Source: Pseudomonadota bacterium (GTDB taxonomy: Bacteria > Pseudomonadota > Gammaproteobacteria > Burkholderiales > Burkholderiaceae_C). From it: a stretch of 64,000 nt of DNA. The stretch is taken from positions 1-64,000 of the forward strand of contig JAEZWW010000071.1 of NCBI GenBank assembly GCA_023442945.1, read 5' to 3'. Under the pieces are notes generated by a model. The model had not been told where the DNA came from. It ran no database searches and saw only the letters and a list, made by a program, of their open reading frames with translations. The position numbers were made by a program, and so were the translations under genes. This document shows positions 50,590 to 58,578 of this stretch, in pieces; position 1 is the first letter of the stretch; every line of letters begins with the position of its first letter.

Positions 50590-50796
50590 TCGGTCCTGGT
50601 CGCACTCCTGGAACACTGATTGCCTCGGCTTGTAGCAAGGCGAGCATTGCCCTCTGGTTGGCTTGGGCCTGGATGCTACAGCTACGGCTCTGTTGAAACG
50701 TGTGACCAAATGGGCCGAGTCGCGGCATCGTTTTTGAGGCCAGATGCCGTTCGGCGAAAGGACGCATGTTGAGCCGTTATCCGACCAACGCCTGAG

Positions 50797-51408
50797 GTGA
50801 GCTTGGACATACGCCTTGTTGGAAAGCGCTGGATGGATCTGGCAGTTTCCGCACCTGCACTGGTGTTTCTATTGCCCGTCTTGGTCGGAGTCGGCATGTG
50901 GGTTCGGCTGGACTCTGCCGGCCCCGCGCTCTTTCGCCAGGAACGCATCGGTCGGCATGGGCAAACATTCCGCATCCACAAATTCCGCACCATGCACCTG
51001 CACGACGGGGCTGGCCCGCTTGTGACCGCGTCGGGCGACGCCCGCATCACGCGCGCCGGCCGCTGGCTGCGGCGCACCAAGTTGGACGAATTGCCGCAGT
51101 TGTGGGACGTGCTGCGTGGCGCCATGAGCTTGGTCGGGCCGCGGCCCGAGGTGCCGCGCTACATGGCGCTGTACCCCGACGATGTGCGCGCCGCCATCTT
51201 GTCTGTCCGTCCAGGCATCACCGATCGGGCGGCGATCGAGTTCCGCGATGAAGAGCGCTTGCTAGCCGACGCGGCAGACCCGAACGCGGTCTATGTGACG
51301 CATATCATGCCGATCAAGCAGCGCTACTACCTGGACTACGTGGCGCACCACAGCGTGGCAGGGGATCTGCGGATTCTGTGGGACACCTTTGTCGCGCTTT
51401 GGCGCTGA
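50797..51408 (+). CDS. Undecaprenyl-phosphate sugar-phosphate transferase (PglC/WcaJ-like)
   Basis: Initiating phosphoglycosyltransferase of the bacterial sugar transferase family, 203 residues. A membrane segment (LAVSAPALVFLLPVLVGVGM) precedes the catalytic part with ERIGRHGQTFRIHKFRTM and the signature KLDELPQLWDVLRGAMSLVG followed by PRPE. The short single-domain form is that of PglC. Start uncertain: GTG 50797 or TTG 50803, the latter better spaced from GAGGTGA. The preceding 207-bp gap (50590-50796) shows no gene. Confidence 0.88.
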   Translation: MSLDIRLVGKRWMDLAVSAPALVFLLPVLVGVGMWVRLDSAGPALFRQERIGRHGQTFRIHKFRTMHLHDGAGPLVTASGDARITRAGRWLRRTKLDELPQLWDVLRGAMSLVGPRPEVPRYMALYPDDVRAAILSVRPGITDRAAIEFRDEERLLADAADPNAVYVTHIMPIKQRYYLDYVAHHSVAGDLRILWDTFVALWR

Positions 51409-51430
51409 ACATGAAATTCAAAACAAATCA

Positions 51431-51484
51431 CCCTCCAGCCGGTACTGAATCTGCGCGGGCAGCTATGAAATTGGAAGTAATCAG
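51431..51484 (+). repeat. Dispersed repeat copy before the dehydratase gene
   Basis: Forward copy: ACCCTCCAGCCGGTACTGA, core TCTGCGCGGGCAGCTATG, tail GGAAGTAATC. With the same-orientation copy at 53376 it brackets the dehydratase gene as a direct repeat. Confidence 0.85.
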
Positions 51485-51526
51485 CGGCCTCCGCCGATCG
51501 CAGCTCCTCGGCCATGGGGTCGAGCG

Positions 51527-53368
51527 ATGACGTCCTGGCGTGGCCTGCTCACCAGCCGCAGTTGGCTGGTCGATCTCCCCTTGGTCGCTTTCGCCTGGTG
51601 GGCCGCGTTCTGGCTGCGCTTTAACCTGCGCATTCCAGCGCTGTACCGCGCCGACGTGGAGTCGACCACCTTGCCGGCGCTGCTGTGCATGGCCGTCGGC
51701 CTGCTGTTGGTGCGGGTGCCGCGCCAATCGTGGCGCTACGTCAGCCTGGCCGATCTGCGCCAGTTGGCGGTGGGCGTGGGCGTGGGTACCCTGCTGTGCA
51801 TCGCGGTGGTGATGGGCTTGCGCATTGAAGGCTTTCCGCGTTCGGTGTTTTTGATCTGGGGCATGTTGGTGCTGGGGCTGCTGGCGGGCGCGCGCGCGAC
51901 CTGGCGCACGCTGACCGAGCGCAGCCAGTCCCAACGCACGGCGGGGCCCGGCGCGCAGCAGCCTTTGCTGATCGTCGGCACCTTGCAGGAGGCCGACCAT
52001 GCGTTGCGGACGCTCAAAGGGGTGAGCGGCTGGCAGGTCACGGGCATCGTGACGCCGACGGACGCCGAAACAGGCCGCACCCTGCAGGGCGTGCCGGTGT
52101 TGGGCGGGGCCGCGCGGCTGGACGATCTGGCGCGCCAGGCACAGGTGTCGACCTTGCTGGTGGCGGGCGCGCCCGGCGCGGAGTTGCGCCGCGACCTGCT
52201 GCTGCGCTCCAGCGGCCTGGGGCTCCACCTGCTCACGCTGCCGACGGCGGATGAATTGCTGGGTCAGAACGCGGTCACGCGGCCGCGCAAAGTACGGCTG
52301 GAAGACCTGCTGGGGCGCGTGCCGGTTCAGTTGGATGCGCAAGGGCTGTCGCAGTTGCTCACCGGGCAGACGGTCATGGTGACAGGTGCGGGAGGCTCCA
52401 TCGGGTCCGAACTCTGCCGCCAGGTGGCCAGGTTTGGCGTGGCGCGGCTGGTGTGCGTCGACGTGTCGGAGTTGGCGGTCTACCAGTTGGAACAACAGCT
52501 GCGGCAAAGCCACCCGGCGATGACGGTGAGCTACTACACCGCCAACGTGCGCGAACTTGATCGTCTGCGGGCGATCGCGGCGCGGCACCGACCCAACGTG
52601 GTGTTGCACGCAGCGGCCTACAAGCACGTGCCTTTGATGGAGACCGACAACGAGGTCGAAGCGCTGCGCACCAACGTGCTGGGCACGCTGAATGCGGCGC
52701 GGGTGGCCGGCGAGGTCGGCGCGGCGCGCTTCGTGCTGATCTCGACCGACAAGGCGGTCAACCCGACCAATGTGATGGGCGCCAGCAAGCGGGTCGCTGA
52801 GCAGGTGGTGCAAGCGGTGGCCCAGGAATTCGCGCAGACGCGTTTTGTCGCTGTGCGCTTTGGCAACGTGCTGGGCTCCAGCGGTTCGGTCGTGCCCTTG
52901 TTTGAGGAGCAACTGGCCCGAGGTGGCCCGCTGACGGTGACGCATCCAGACATCGTGCGCTATTTCATGACGATTCCCGAAGCCACGCAGTTGGTGCTGC
53001 AGGCGGGTTTGATGGGGCAGTCGGGCCAGATTTTCGTGCTCGACATGGGCGAGCCGGTGAAGATCGTGGAGCTGGCGCGGATGATGATCCGCCTGTCCGG
53101 CAAGACCGAGGGCGACGTCCCGATCGCGTTCACCGGCCTGCGCCCTGGCGAGAAGTTGTACGAAGAACTGCTGGCCGACGACGAGACCACGGCACCCACA
53201 CCACACCCCAAACTGCGCGTGGCCCAGGTTGCGCCGGCATCGGCCGATGCCCTGCGCGATATTGAGGCGTGGCTGGCGCAGGCGGGGCCCGCGCCGTCGC
53301 CCGAGGCGCTGCGCAGCTGGCTGCAGGGCAGGGTACCGGAATACCGCGCGCAGCCGGTGCTTTTTTAG
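51527..53368 (+). CDS. Membrane-bound nucleotide-sugar 4,6-dehydratase (WbpM/PglF/FlaA1-like)
   Basis: 613 residues. Four N-terminal membrane helices (residues about 12-130), then a Rossmann-like domain, then the SDR catalytic domain with NAD loop MVTGAGGSIGSELCRQ near 285. The active site ISTDKAVNPTNVMGASKR shows the Met-for-Tyr change of the WbpM/PglF group, with the conserved Lys. These enzymes make UDP-4-keto-6-deoxy-GlcNAc. Last gene of the glycan cluster; the aminotransferase and sugar transferase nearby fit a diNAcBac- or QuiNAc-type first sugar. Confidence 0.92.
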   Translation: MTSWRGLLTSRSWLVDLPLVAFAWWAAFWLRFNLRIPALYRADVESTTLPALLCMAVGLLLVRVPRQSWRYVSLADLRQLAVGVGVGTLLCIAVVMGLRIEGFPRSVFLIWGMLVLGLLAGARATWRTLTERSQSQRTAGPGAQQPLLIVGTLQEADHALRTLKGVSGWQVTGIVTPTDAETGRTLQGVPVLGGAARLDDLARQAQVSTLLVAGAPGAELRRDLLLRSSGLGLHLLTLPTADELLGQNAVTRPRKVRLEDLLGRVPVQLDAQGLSQLLTGQTVMVTGAGGSIGSELCRQVARFGVARLVCVDVSELAVYQLEQQLRQSHPAMTVSYYTANVRELDRLRAIAARHRPNVVLHAAAYKHVPLMETDNEVEALRTNVLGTLNAARVAGEVGAARFVLISTDKAVNPTNVMGASKRVAEQVVQAVAQEFAQTRFVAVRFGNVLGSSGSVVPLFEEQLARGGPLTVTHPDIVRYFMTIPEATQLVLQAGLMGQSGQIFVLDMGEPVKIVELARMMIRLSGKTEGDVPIAFTGLRPGEKLYEELLADDETTAPTPHPKLRVAQVAPASADALRDIEAWLAQAGPAPSPEALRSWLQGRVPEYRAQPVLF

Positions 53369-53375
53369 ATCAAAT

Positions 53376-53426
53376 CGACCGTCAGCCCTACGGCAATCTG
53401 CACGGGCAGCTATTAGATAGATAGCA
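53376..53426 (+). repeat. Dispersed repeat copy after the dehydratase gene
   Basis: Forward copy: CGACCGTCAGCCCTACGGCAA, core TCTGCACGGGCAGCTATT, tail GATAGATAGCA with GCTAT/ATAGC pairing. It fills the gap between the convergent dehydratase and LON-domain genes; no T-rich terminator is seen. Confidence 0.88.
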
Positions 53427-53449
53427 TGGATCGGATGCGGCGGCCCGGC

Positions 53450-54097
53450 TTATTCGGCGTCAGCGTTGCCGATACCGGCCTTGGCCAGCACGTCGGCCAC
53501 CAATTCAAGGCGAAGCAGCGGGTTGTCCAGGCTCATCAGTTGTTGCCGCGTGCCGGTCGGCAGTGGCAGCAACTCGCACCAGCGGTTGGCGACCCAGGCG
53601 CAATCGCCGTAGTGCGCGTCGTCGTCGTTGAAGGCGCCTTCGCTGCCCGGGCGCGCGTTCAGGTTGGCGCGCACCTGCCGCAGTGCCTGCGCCACCCCGG
53701 CCAGGTCGTCCGGCAACGCAACGGCGGGGTCGTCCGCCAGCAAGGTAACGTCGGCGATCCAAAGGCCGTGCTTGAGCCGGCTGTGCCGGTCCACGCGAAA
53801 GCGTTGCGCGCCCCGGCATTCGATCGACAGCAGTCCGGGTTGCTCTTGGCTCAGCGAAGTGAGGTGGGCGAGCGTGCCCACGGGCTCCAACTGCTCGTCG
53901 GGCGCGCCGGCCACCTGGACCTCACGGCCTTGTCGCAGCGCAACCACGCCGAAGGGAGCGCCCGCCTCATGGCAGCGGCGCACCATGTCGAGGTAACGCA
54001 CTTCGAACACGCGCAGGGGCAAGCGCCCGCCAGGGAACAGCACGGTGCCGAGGGGGAACAAAGGGAGTTGGGTGAGGGTCAGGGCTGTATCGTTCAT
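53450..54097 (-). CDS. LON N-terminal substrate-binding domain protein
   Basis: 215-residue stand-alone LON substrate-binding (PUA-like) domain. The start at 54097 (MNDTALTLTQLPLFPLGTVL) gives the family pattern LPLFPLGTVLFPGGRLPLRV followed by FEVRY. The ATPase and protease parts of Lon are absent, as usual for this widespread family. Exact role unknown. Divergent from the YggT gene, with a 124-bp shared upstream region. Confidence 0.88.
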   Translation of the reverse strand: MNDTALTLTQLPLFPLGTVLFPGGRLPLRVFEVRYLDMVRRCHEAGAPFGVVALRQGREVQVAGAPDEQLEPVGTLAHLTSLSQEQPGLLSIECRGAQRFRVDRHSRLKHGLWIADVTLLADDPAVALPDDLAGVAQALRQVRANLNARPGSEGAFNDDDAHYGDCAWVANRWCELLPLPTGTRQQLMSLDNPLLRLELVADVLAKAGIGNADAE

Positions 54098-54221
54098 CGC
54101 GTGCCGCCAGGGCATTCCGCTGGGCGACCAAGGGCATCTGGCACACGGCGGTAGGGCTATCATCGCACGCACCTTGGCGCGGCCTCGCGCCATTTTTCAC
54201 ATCCTGACCCACCAAGCGCCC

Positions 54222-54791
54222 ATGTTTTTTGAAGTGATCAAGTTTTTGCTGGAAGTGGCCAGCACGCTGGTGGGCGGTGCGTGCCTGTTGCGCATGTTCA
54301 TGCGCTGGCGGGCCATGTCGATGGCCAACCCCGTTGGTCGTTTTGTGCAGGCGTTGACGGACTGGTTGGTGCTGCCGTTGCAGCGCATTCTGCCGCCGTC
54401 GAACCGTGTGGATGCGGCCAGCCTGCTGGCAGCGTGGCTGTTCAAGCTGCTGCAGTACGCGGCGCTGATGGCGTTGCTCGGCATGTCGCGCTGGGCTTTG
54501 CTGCCGGTGCTGGCATTGCTGGGCGTCGCGCGCCTGGCCACGTCGGTCGCCACCGCGGTCATCCTCGTCGCGGCGATTTTTTCATGGATGCAGAACCGGA
54601 CCGCCATCTCCGACGTGTTCGAGCGGCTGAGCGCGCCACTGCTGGCACCGTTGCGCAGGGTGGTGCCGCTGGTCGGTGGCGTCGACCTGACGCCGGTTCT
54701 CGCCCTGGTGGTGCTGCAGGTGCTGGCGATGGTGCTGGGCCAGCTGCAGGTGCAGCTGCTGGGTTCGGGCGTCTTGCTGGGCGCTGGCTAA
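54222..54791 (+). CDS. YggT-family inner-membrane protein
   Basis: 189 residues with two YggT repeats, each a pair of membrane helices enclosing the family motif (LLRMFMRWRAM ... LTDWLVLPLQRILPP and AIFSWMQNR ... LSAPLLAPLRRVVPLVGG). Function unknown; members influence osmotic tolerance or Fe-S/cell-division neighbours in other organisms. Convergent with accD. Confidence 0.87.
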   Translation: MFFEVIKFLLEVASTLVGGACLLRMFMRWRAMSMANPVGRFVQALTDWLVLPLQRILPPSNRVDAASLLAAWLFKLLQYAALMALLGMSRWALLPVLALLGVARLATSVATAVILVAAIFSWMQNRTAISDVFERLSAPLLAPLRRVVPLVGGVDLTPVLALVVLQVLAMVLGQLQVQLLGSGVLLGAG

Positions 54792-54793
54792 GG

Positions 54794-54818
54794 CGACGCC
54801 TCCTAAGGAGGGACGTCG
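54794..54818. terminator. Hairpin between convergent yggT and accD
   Basis: CGACG-CCTCC-taa-GGAGG-ga-CGTCG (54794-54818): two stacked 5-bp stems with a 3-base loop. It lacks a T tract, so terminator function is likely from position only. Confidence 0.5.
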
Positions 54819-54839
54819 GCCGGGCATCGGACAGGGCGC

Positions 54840-55712
54840 TTACTGAACCGCGTCGGCTGGCTGGCGCAGCAGCATGGCCAGGACGTTGGCGACGCGGTCG
54901 CGCAACTCACGCCGGTCGCAGATGAAGTCGACCGCGCCTTTGGATTCGAGGAACTCGGCGCGCTGAAAGCCTTCGGGCAGCGTGACGCGGACGGTGTTTT
55001 CAATCACGCGCGGGCCAGCAAAACCGATCAGTGCCTTGGGTTCGGCGATGACCACGTCGCCGACGAAGGCGAAGCCGGCGGACACCCCGCCCATGGTGGG
55101 GTCGGTCAGCACGCTGATGTAGGGCAGGCCCTTCTTGGCCAGGTGCGTGAGGGCCGCGTTGGTCTTGGCCATCTGCATCAGGGACAGCAGGCCTTCTTGC
55201 ATGCGCGCGCCGCCGGTGGCGGTGAAGCAGATGAAGGGCACCTTTTGCTCGATGGCGGTTTCCACGCCACGCACAAAGCGCTCGCCCACGACGCTGCCCA
55301 TGGAGCCACCCATGAAGCCGAATTCAAACGCCGACGCCACCACGTTGATGGACTTGACCGAGCCGCCCATGACGACCAGCGCATCAGTTTCACCCGTCGC
55401 TTCCATCGCTTCCTTGAGGCGTTCGGGGTATTTGCGGCTGTCCTTGAACTTCAGCGCGTCGACCGGGACGACTTCCTGGCCGATTTCGTAGCGGCCCTCG
55501 TGGTCGAGGAACCCATTCAGGCGGTCGCGCGCGCCAATGCGGTGGTGGTGACCGCAGTTGGGGCAGACGTTCTGGTTTTGCTCCAGATCGGTCTTGTACA
55601 GCACCGTTTCGCAGGCCGGGCACTTGATCCAGAGGCCCTCGGGCATCTGGCGACGCTCAGCGGCGTCGGTTTTCTGGATCTTCGGGGGCAGCAGTTTCTC
55701 GAGCCAGCTCAT
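54840..55712 (-). CDS. accD: Acetyl-CoA carboxylase carboxyltransferase subunit beta
   Basis: Beta subunit of the transferase that carboxylates acetyl-CoA to malonyl-CoA. An N-terminal zinc ribbon (CPAC near residue 32 and CPNC near 51) is followed by the crotonase-fold domain with FTATGGARMQEG, LTDPTMGGVSAGFA and IGFAGPRVIENTVR. Length 290. Terminal gene of the truA-trpFBA-accD series, 27 bp after trpA. Confidence 0.97.
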   Translation of the reverse strand: MSWLEKLLPPKIQKTDAAERRQMPEGLWIKCPACETVLYKTDLEQNQNVCPNCGHHHRIGARDRLNGFLDHEGRYEIGQEVVPVDALKFKDSRKYPERLKEAMEATGETDALVVMGGSVKSINVVASAFEFGFMGGSMGSVVGERFVRGVETAIEQKVPFICFTATGGARMQEGLLSLMQMAKTNAALTHLAKKGLPYISVLTDPTMGGVSAGFAFVGDVVIAEPKALIGFAGPRVIENTVRVTLPEGFQRAEFLESKGAVDFICDRRELRDRVANVLAMLLRQPADAVQ

Positions 55713-55739
55713 GGCGGAACTCCTTGTTTGATAGCGCGA

Positions 55740-56561
55740 TTATGTGTCCAGCGCCGCGCGGACCGGCCGCAGAAAGTCGATGGCGGCGGCTACCACGCGC
55801 TCATGCGGCTGGTTTTCGATCAGCTGGATCAGTCGGCTGCCGATGACCACGGCATCGGCCACGCGGCCGATCGCGGCGGCAGTGGCTGCATCGCGGATGC
55901 CGAAGCCGACACCTACCGGCACGCTGACGTGTTCGCGGATGCGGGGCAGCATGGCTTCCACCTCGGCGGTGTTGAGGGTGCCGGAACCCGTCACGCCCTT
56001 GAGGGACACGTAATACACGTAGCCACTGGCGACGCGCGCCACCTGCTGCATCCGCTCGGGTGTCGACGTGGGCGCCAGCAGGAAGATGAGGTCCACACCG
56101 TGGGCGCGCAACTCGGCCGCGAAGTCGACGCATTCTTCCGGCGGGTAGTCGACGATCAGCAACCCGTCCACGCCCGCGGCCGCTGCGTCGCGGATGAAAG
56201 CGGATTCGCTGCCGCCCTTGCCGTGCAAATGGTCGTAACGCTCCACGGGGTTGGCGTAGCCCATCAGCACGACGGGCGTGCTGTCGTCCTTTTCACGGAA
56301 GGTCTTGACCATGGCCAACACCTGCGCGAGGCCAATGCCCAGGGCCAGCGCGCGGTCGCCGGCTTTCTGGATGACCGCGCCGTCGGCGCTGGGGTCGGAG
56401 AAGGGGACGCCCAACTCAATCACATTGGCGCCCGCCGTGACCATGCCGTGCATGAGCGCGGGCGTGATGTCGGCGTAGGGGAATCCGGCGGTGACGTAGG
56501 GGATGAGCGCCTTGCGGCCGTTCTTGCGCAGGGCATCGAAGGTGGCGGCGATGCGGCTCAT
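55740..56561 (-). CDS. trpA: Tryptophan synthase alpha subunit
   Basis: Cleaves indole-3-glycerol phosphate to indole. TIM barrel with IPYVTAGFPYADIT, catalytic Glu in VIELGVPFSDPSADG, catalytic Asp in LLIVDYPPEE, and VGFGIRDAATAAAIG for phosphate binding. Length 273 from the ATG at 56561, which overlaps the trpB stop by 4 bp (translational coupling). Confidence 0.97.
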   Translation of the reverse strand: MSRIAATFDALRKNGRKALIPYVTAGFPYADITPALMHGMVTAGANVIELGVPFSDPSADGAVIQKAGDRALALGIGLAQVLAMVKTFREKDDSTPVVLMGYANPVERYDHLHGKGGSESAFIRDAAAAGVDGLLIVDYPPEECVDFAAELRAHGVDLIFLLAPTSTPERMQQVARVASGYVYYVSLKGVTGSGTLNTAEVEAMLPRIREHVSVPVGVGFGIRDAATAAAIGRVADAVVIGSRLIQLIENQPHERVVAAAIDFLRPVRAALDT

Positions 56562-57838
56562 GCGCGTTCTCCTTTGGCAGGCGCGCCCTTGACCACATGG
56601 CCCCGCATCGAGGGGCGGTCGTAGAAGTCTGCGCCGTCCAGGTCGGCGACGGTGCCGATGTCCTTGTCGCCCCGGCCGGATAGGCAGACGAGGATCGATT
56701 GGTCCGAGCGCATCGTCGGCGCGAGCTTCAGCGCGTGCGCAAAGGCATGGCTGGATTCCAGCGCAGGAATGATGCCTTCGGTGCGGCACAGGTGATGAAA
56801 GGCGGCCAACGCCTCGGCATCCGTGGCGCCCACGTACTCGGCGCGACCGATGTCTTTGAGCCAGGCGTGTTCCGGCCCGACACCGGGATAGTCCAGGCCG
56901 GCCGAGATGCTGTGCGTTTCGGTGATCTGGCCGTTGGCGTCCTGCAGGATGTAGGTGCGGTTGCCGTGCAGCACGCCGGCGCTGCCGCGTTGCAGACTGG
57001 CCGAGTGCTTGTCGGTGTCCAGGCCTTGACCGGCCGCTTCCACGCCGATCAGGCGCGTTTTCTCGTGTGGGATGTACGGGTAAAAGATGCCCATGGCGTT
57101 GCTGCCGCCGCCCACGCAAGCCAGGACGGCGTCCGGCTGCGTGGCGGCGACACCGAGCGATTGGAGCATCTCGGGCATCTGCTGCAGACACTCTTCACCG
57201 ATCACGCTCTGAAAGTCGCGCACCATCATGGGGTAGGGATGGGGGCCAGCCACCGTGCCGATGATGTAGAAGGTGTTGTCCACGTTGGCCACCCAGTCGC
57301 GCATGGCTTCGTTCAGCGCGTCCTTAAGGGTGCGGCTGCCGGATTCGACGGGCACCACCGTCGCACCCAGCAATTTCATGCGGTAGACGTTGGGGGACTG
57401 GCGCTTGACGTCCTCGGCGCCCATGTAGACCACGCATTCGAGGCCGTAGCGCGCACAAATGGTGGCGGTCGCCACGCCGTGCTGACCGGCCCCGGTTTCG
57501 GCAATGATGCGCGGCTTGCCCATGCGCTTGGCGAGCATGGCCTGGCCAATCACGTTGTTGATCTTGTGTGCGCCCGTGTGGTTGAGGTCTTCGCGTTTCA
57601 GGTAAATCTGCGCGCCGCCCAACTCGCGGCTGGTGCGCGCGGCGTGGTAGATGGGCGATGGCCGTCCGACGTAGTGGGCCAGTTCGTACCGGAATTCGGC
57701 TAAGAAGGCCGGGTCGTGTTGGTAGCGCGCATAGGCTTCGCGCAACTCGTTGATGGCGTAGGTCAGCGTTTCGCTGACGAAACTGCCGCCATAGCGGCCG
57801 AAATGCCCATGAATATCGGGCTGTTGGTAGTCAATCAT
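56558..57838 (-). CDS. trpB: Tryptophan synthase beta subunit
   Basis: PLP enzyme joining indole and serine. PLP Lys in REDLNHTGAHKINNVIGQ near residue 93; catalytic Glu in ETGAGQHGVATA; phosphate loop CVGGGSNAMG. Length 426, with a normal N-terminus (YQQPDIHGHFGRYGGSFV). The start overlaps the trpF stop by 4 bp. Confidence 0.98.
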   Translation of the reverse strand: MIDYQQPDIHGHFGRYGGSFVSETLTYAINELREAYARYQHDPAFLAEFRYELAHYVGRPSPIYHAARTSRELGGAQIYLKREDLNHTGAHKINNVIGQAMLAKRMGKPRIIAETGAGQHGVATATICARYGLECVVYMGAEDVKRQSPNVYRMKLLGATVVPVESGSRTLKDALNEAMRDWVANVDNTFYIIGTVAGPHPYPMMVRDFQSVIGEECLQQMPEMLQSLGVAATQPDAVLACVGGGSNAMGIFYPYIPHEKTRLIGVEAAGQGLDTDKHSASLQRGSAGVLHGNRTYILQDANGQITETHSISAGLDYPGVGPEHAWLKDIGRAEYVGATDAEALAAFHHLCRTEGIIPALESSHAFAHALKLAPTMRSDQSILVCLSGRGDKDIGTVADLDGADFYDRPSMRGHVVKGAPAKGERA

Positions 57839-58578
57839 GGAAAGGAGGCAAAAGCTGCGTCGGCCGCACGCACGGCGGCCACGAAGCGGTGAATCTTGTC
57901 GGCGTCCTTGATGCCCTTGAGCGGCTTGCCATCTGGGCCATCGGCTTCAACGCCGGACGACACGTCAACCGCGAGCGAGAATCCTCGCCCGCGCAGCGCG
58001 GCGATTCCATCGCTCACGTTTGCAGGTGTCAACCCACCAGACAAGACGAGGTGAGCGGGCACGTTTAGAGGTAGGCGTGACCAATCGAAGCTCTTTCCGC
58101 TGCCGCCGTAGCCGTCGACCAGGGTGTCGAGCAGGATACCTTGTGCGCCAGTGTGATCAAGCGCGAATTTTACCAAGTCGAACGCGGTGCCTGCGTCGGC
58201 CGGAATTCGAGCAGCGCGCAACCAGGGGCGGCCTGCGGCGCGGGCGGTGGCTGCGCAGCTCTCAGAGGCTTCATCACCATGAAATTGCAGTGTAGCCCCC
58301 GCTAAATCTGCGCAATCAGCTATTATTTCAGTAGCACTTGCGTTGACGTACAGCAGCACGGGTGTGACAAACGGGGGCATCCGCTTCAGGAGTTCCGCGG
58401 CGCGTCGCGCGCTGACATGGCGCGGGCTGGGCGCATAGCGCACGAAACCGATCGCGTCGACACCGGCTGCGATGGCGGCGTCAACATCGGCTTCACGTGT
58501 CAAGCCGCAGATCTTGATGCGGGTGCGTTGAGCGGTGTTGGCGGGTGGCGGAGCAGGGCGCGGTGCGACGTCGGTCAT
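57835..58578 (-). CDS. trpF: Phosphoribosylanthranilate isomerase
   Basis: Amadori rearrangement step of tryptophan synthesis. RIKICGLTREADVDAA carries the catalytic Cys, and SGGLTPANV is the phosphate-binding turn; catalytic Asp in LAVDVSSGVE. Length 247, with a Pro/Ala-rich leader of about 18 residues. Odd: residues about 81-97 (SATEIIADCADLAGATL), between the conserved VNA and LQFHGDE, are encoded by a dispersed-repeat copy that appears to leave the usual length unchanged. Confidence 0.95.
   Translation of the reverse strand: MTDVAPRPAPPPANTAQRTRIKICGLTREADVDAAIAAGVDAIGFVRYAPSPRHVSARRAAELLKRMPPFVTPVLLYVNASATEIIADCADLAGATLQFHGDEASESCAATARAAGRPWLRAARIPADAGTAFDLVKFALDHTGAQGILLDTLVDGYGGSGKSFDWSRLPLNVPAHLVLSGGLTPANVSDGIAALRGRGFSLAVDVSSGVEADGPDGKPLKGIKDADKIHRFVAAVRAADAAFASFP
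58286..58336 (+). repeat. Dispersed repeat copy inside trpF (antisense to the gene)
   Basis: Plus strand: GCAGTGTAGCCCCCGCTAAA, core TCTGCGCAATCAGCTATT, tail GTAGCA. Read on the minus strand as S-A-T-E-I-I-A-D-C-A-D, in the same frame as the copies in era and fabD. Confidence 0.78.

Noticed and set aside
49051..50709. 552-codon minus-strand frame opposite the aminotransferase gene
   Set aside because: Its reverse is a textbook DegT/DnrJ/EryC1 aminotransferase; the antisense translation has no recognisable fold.
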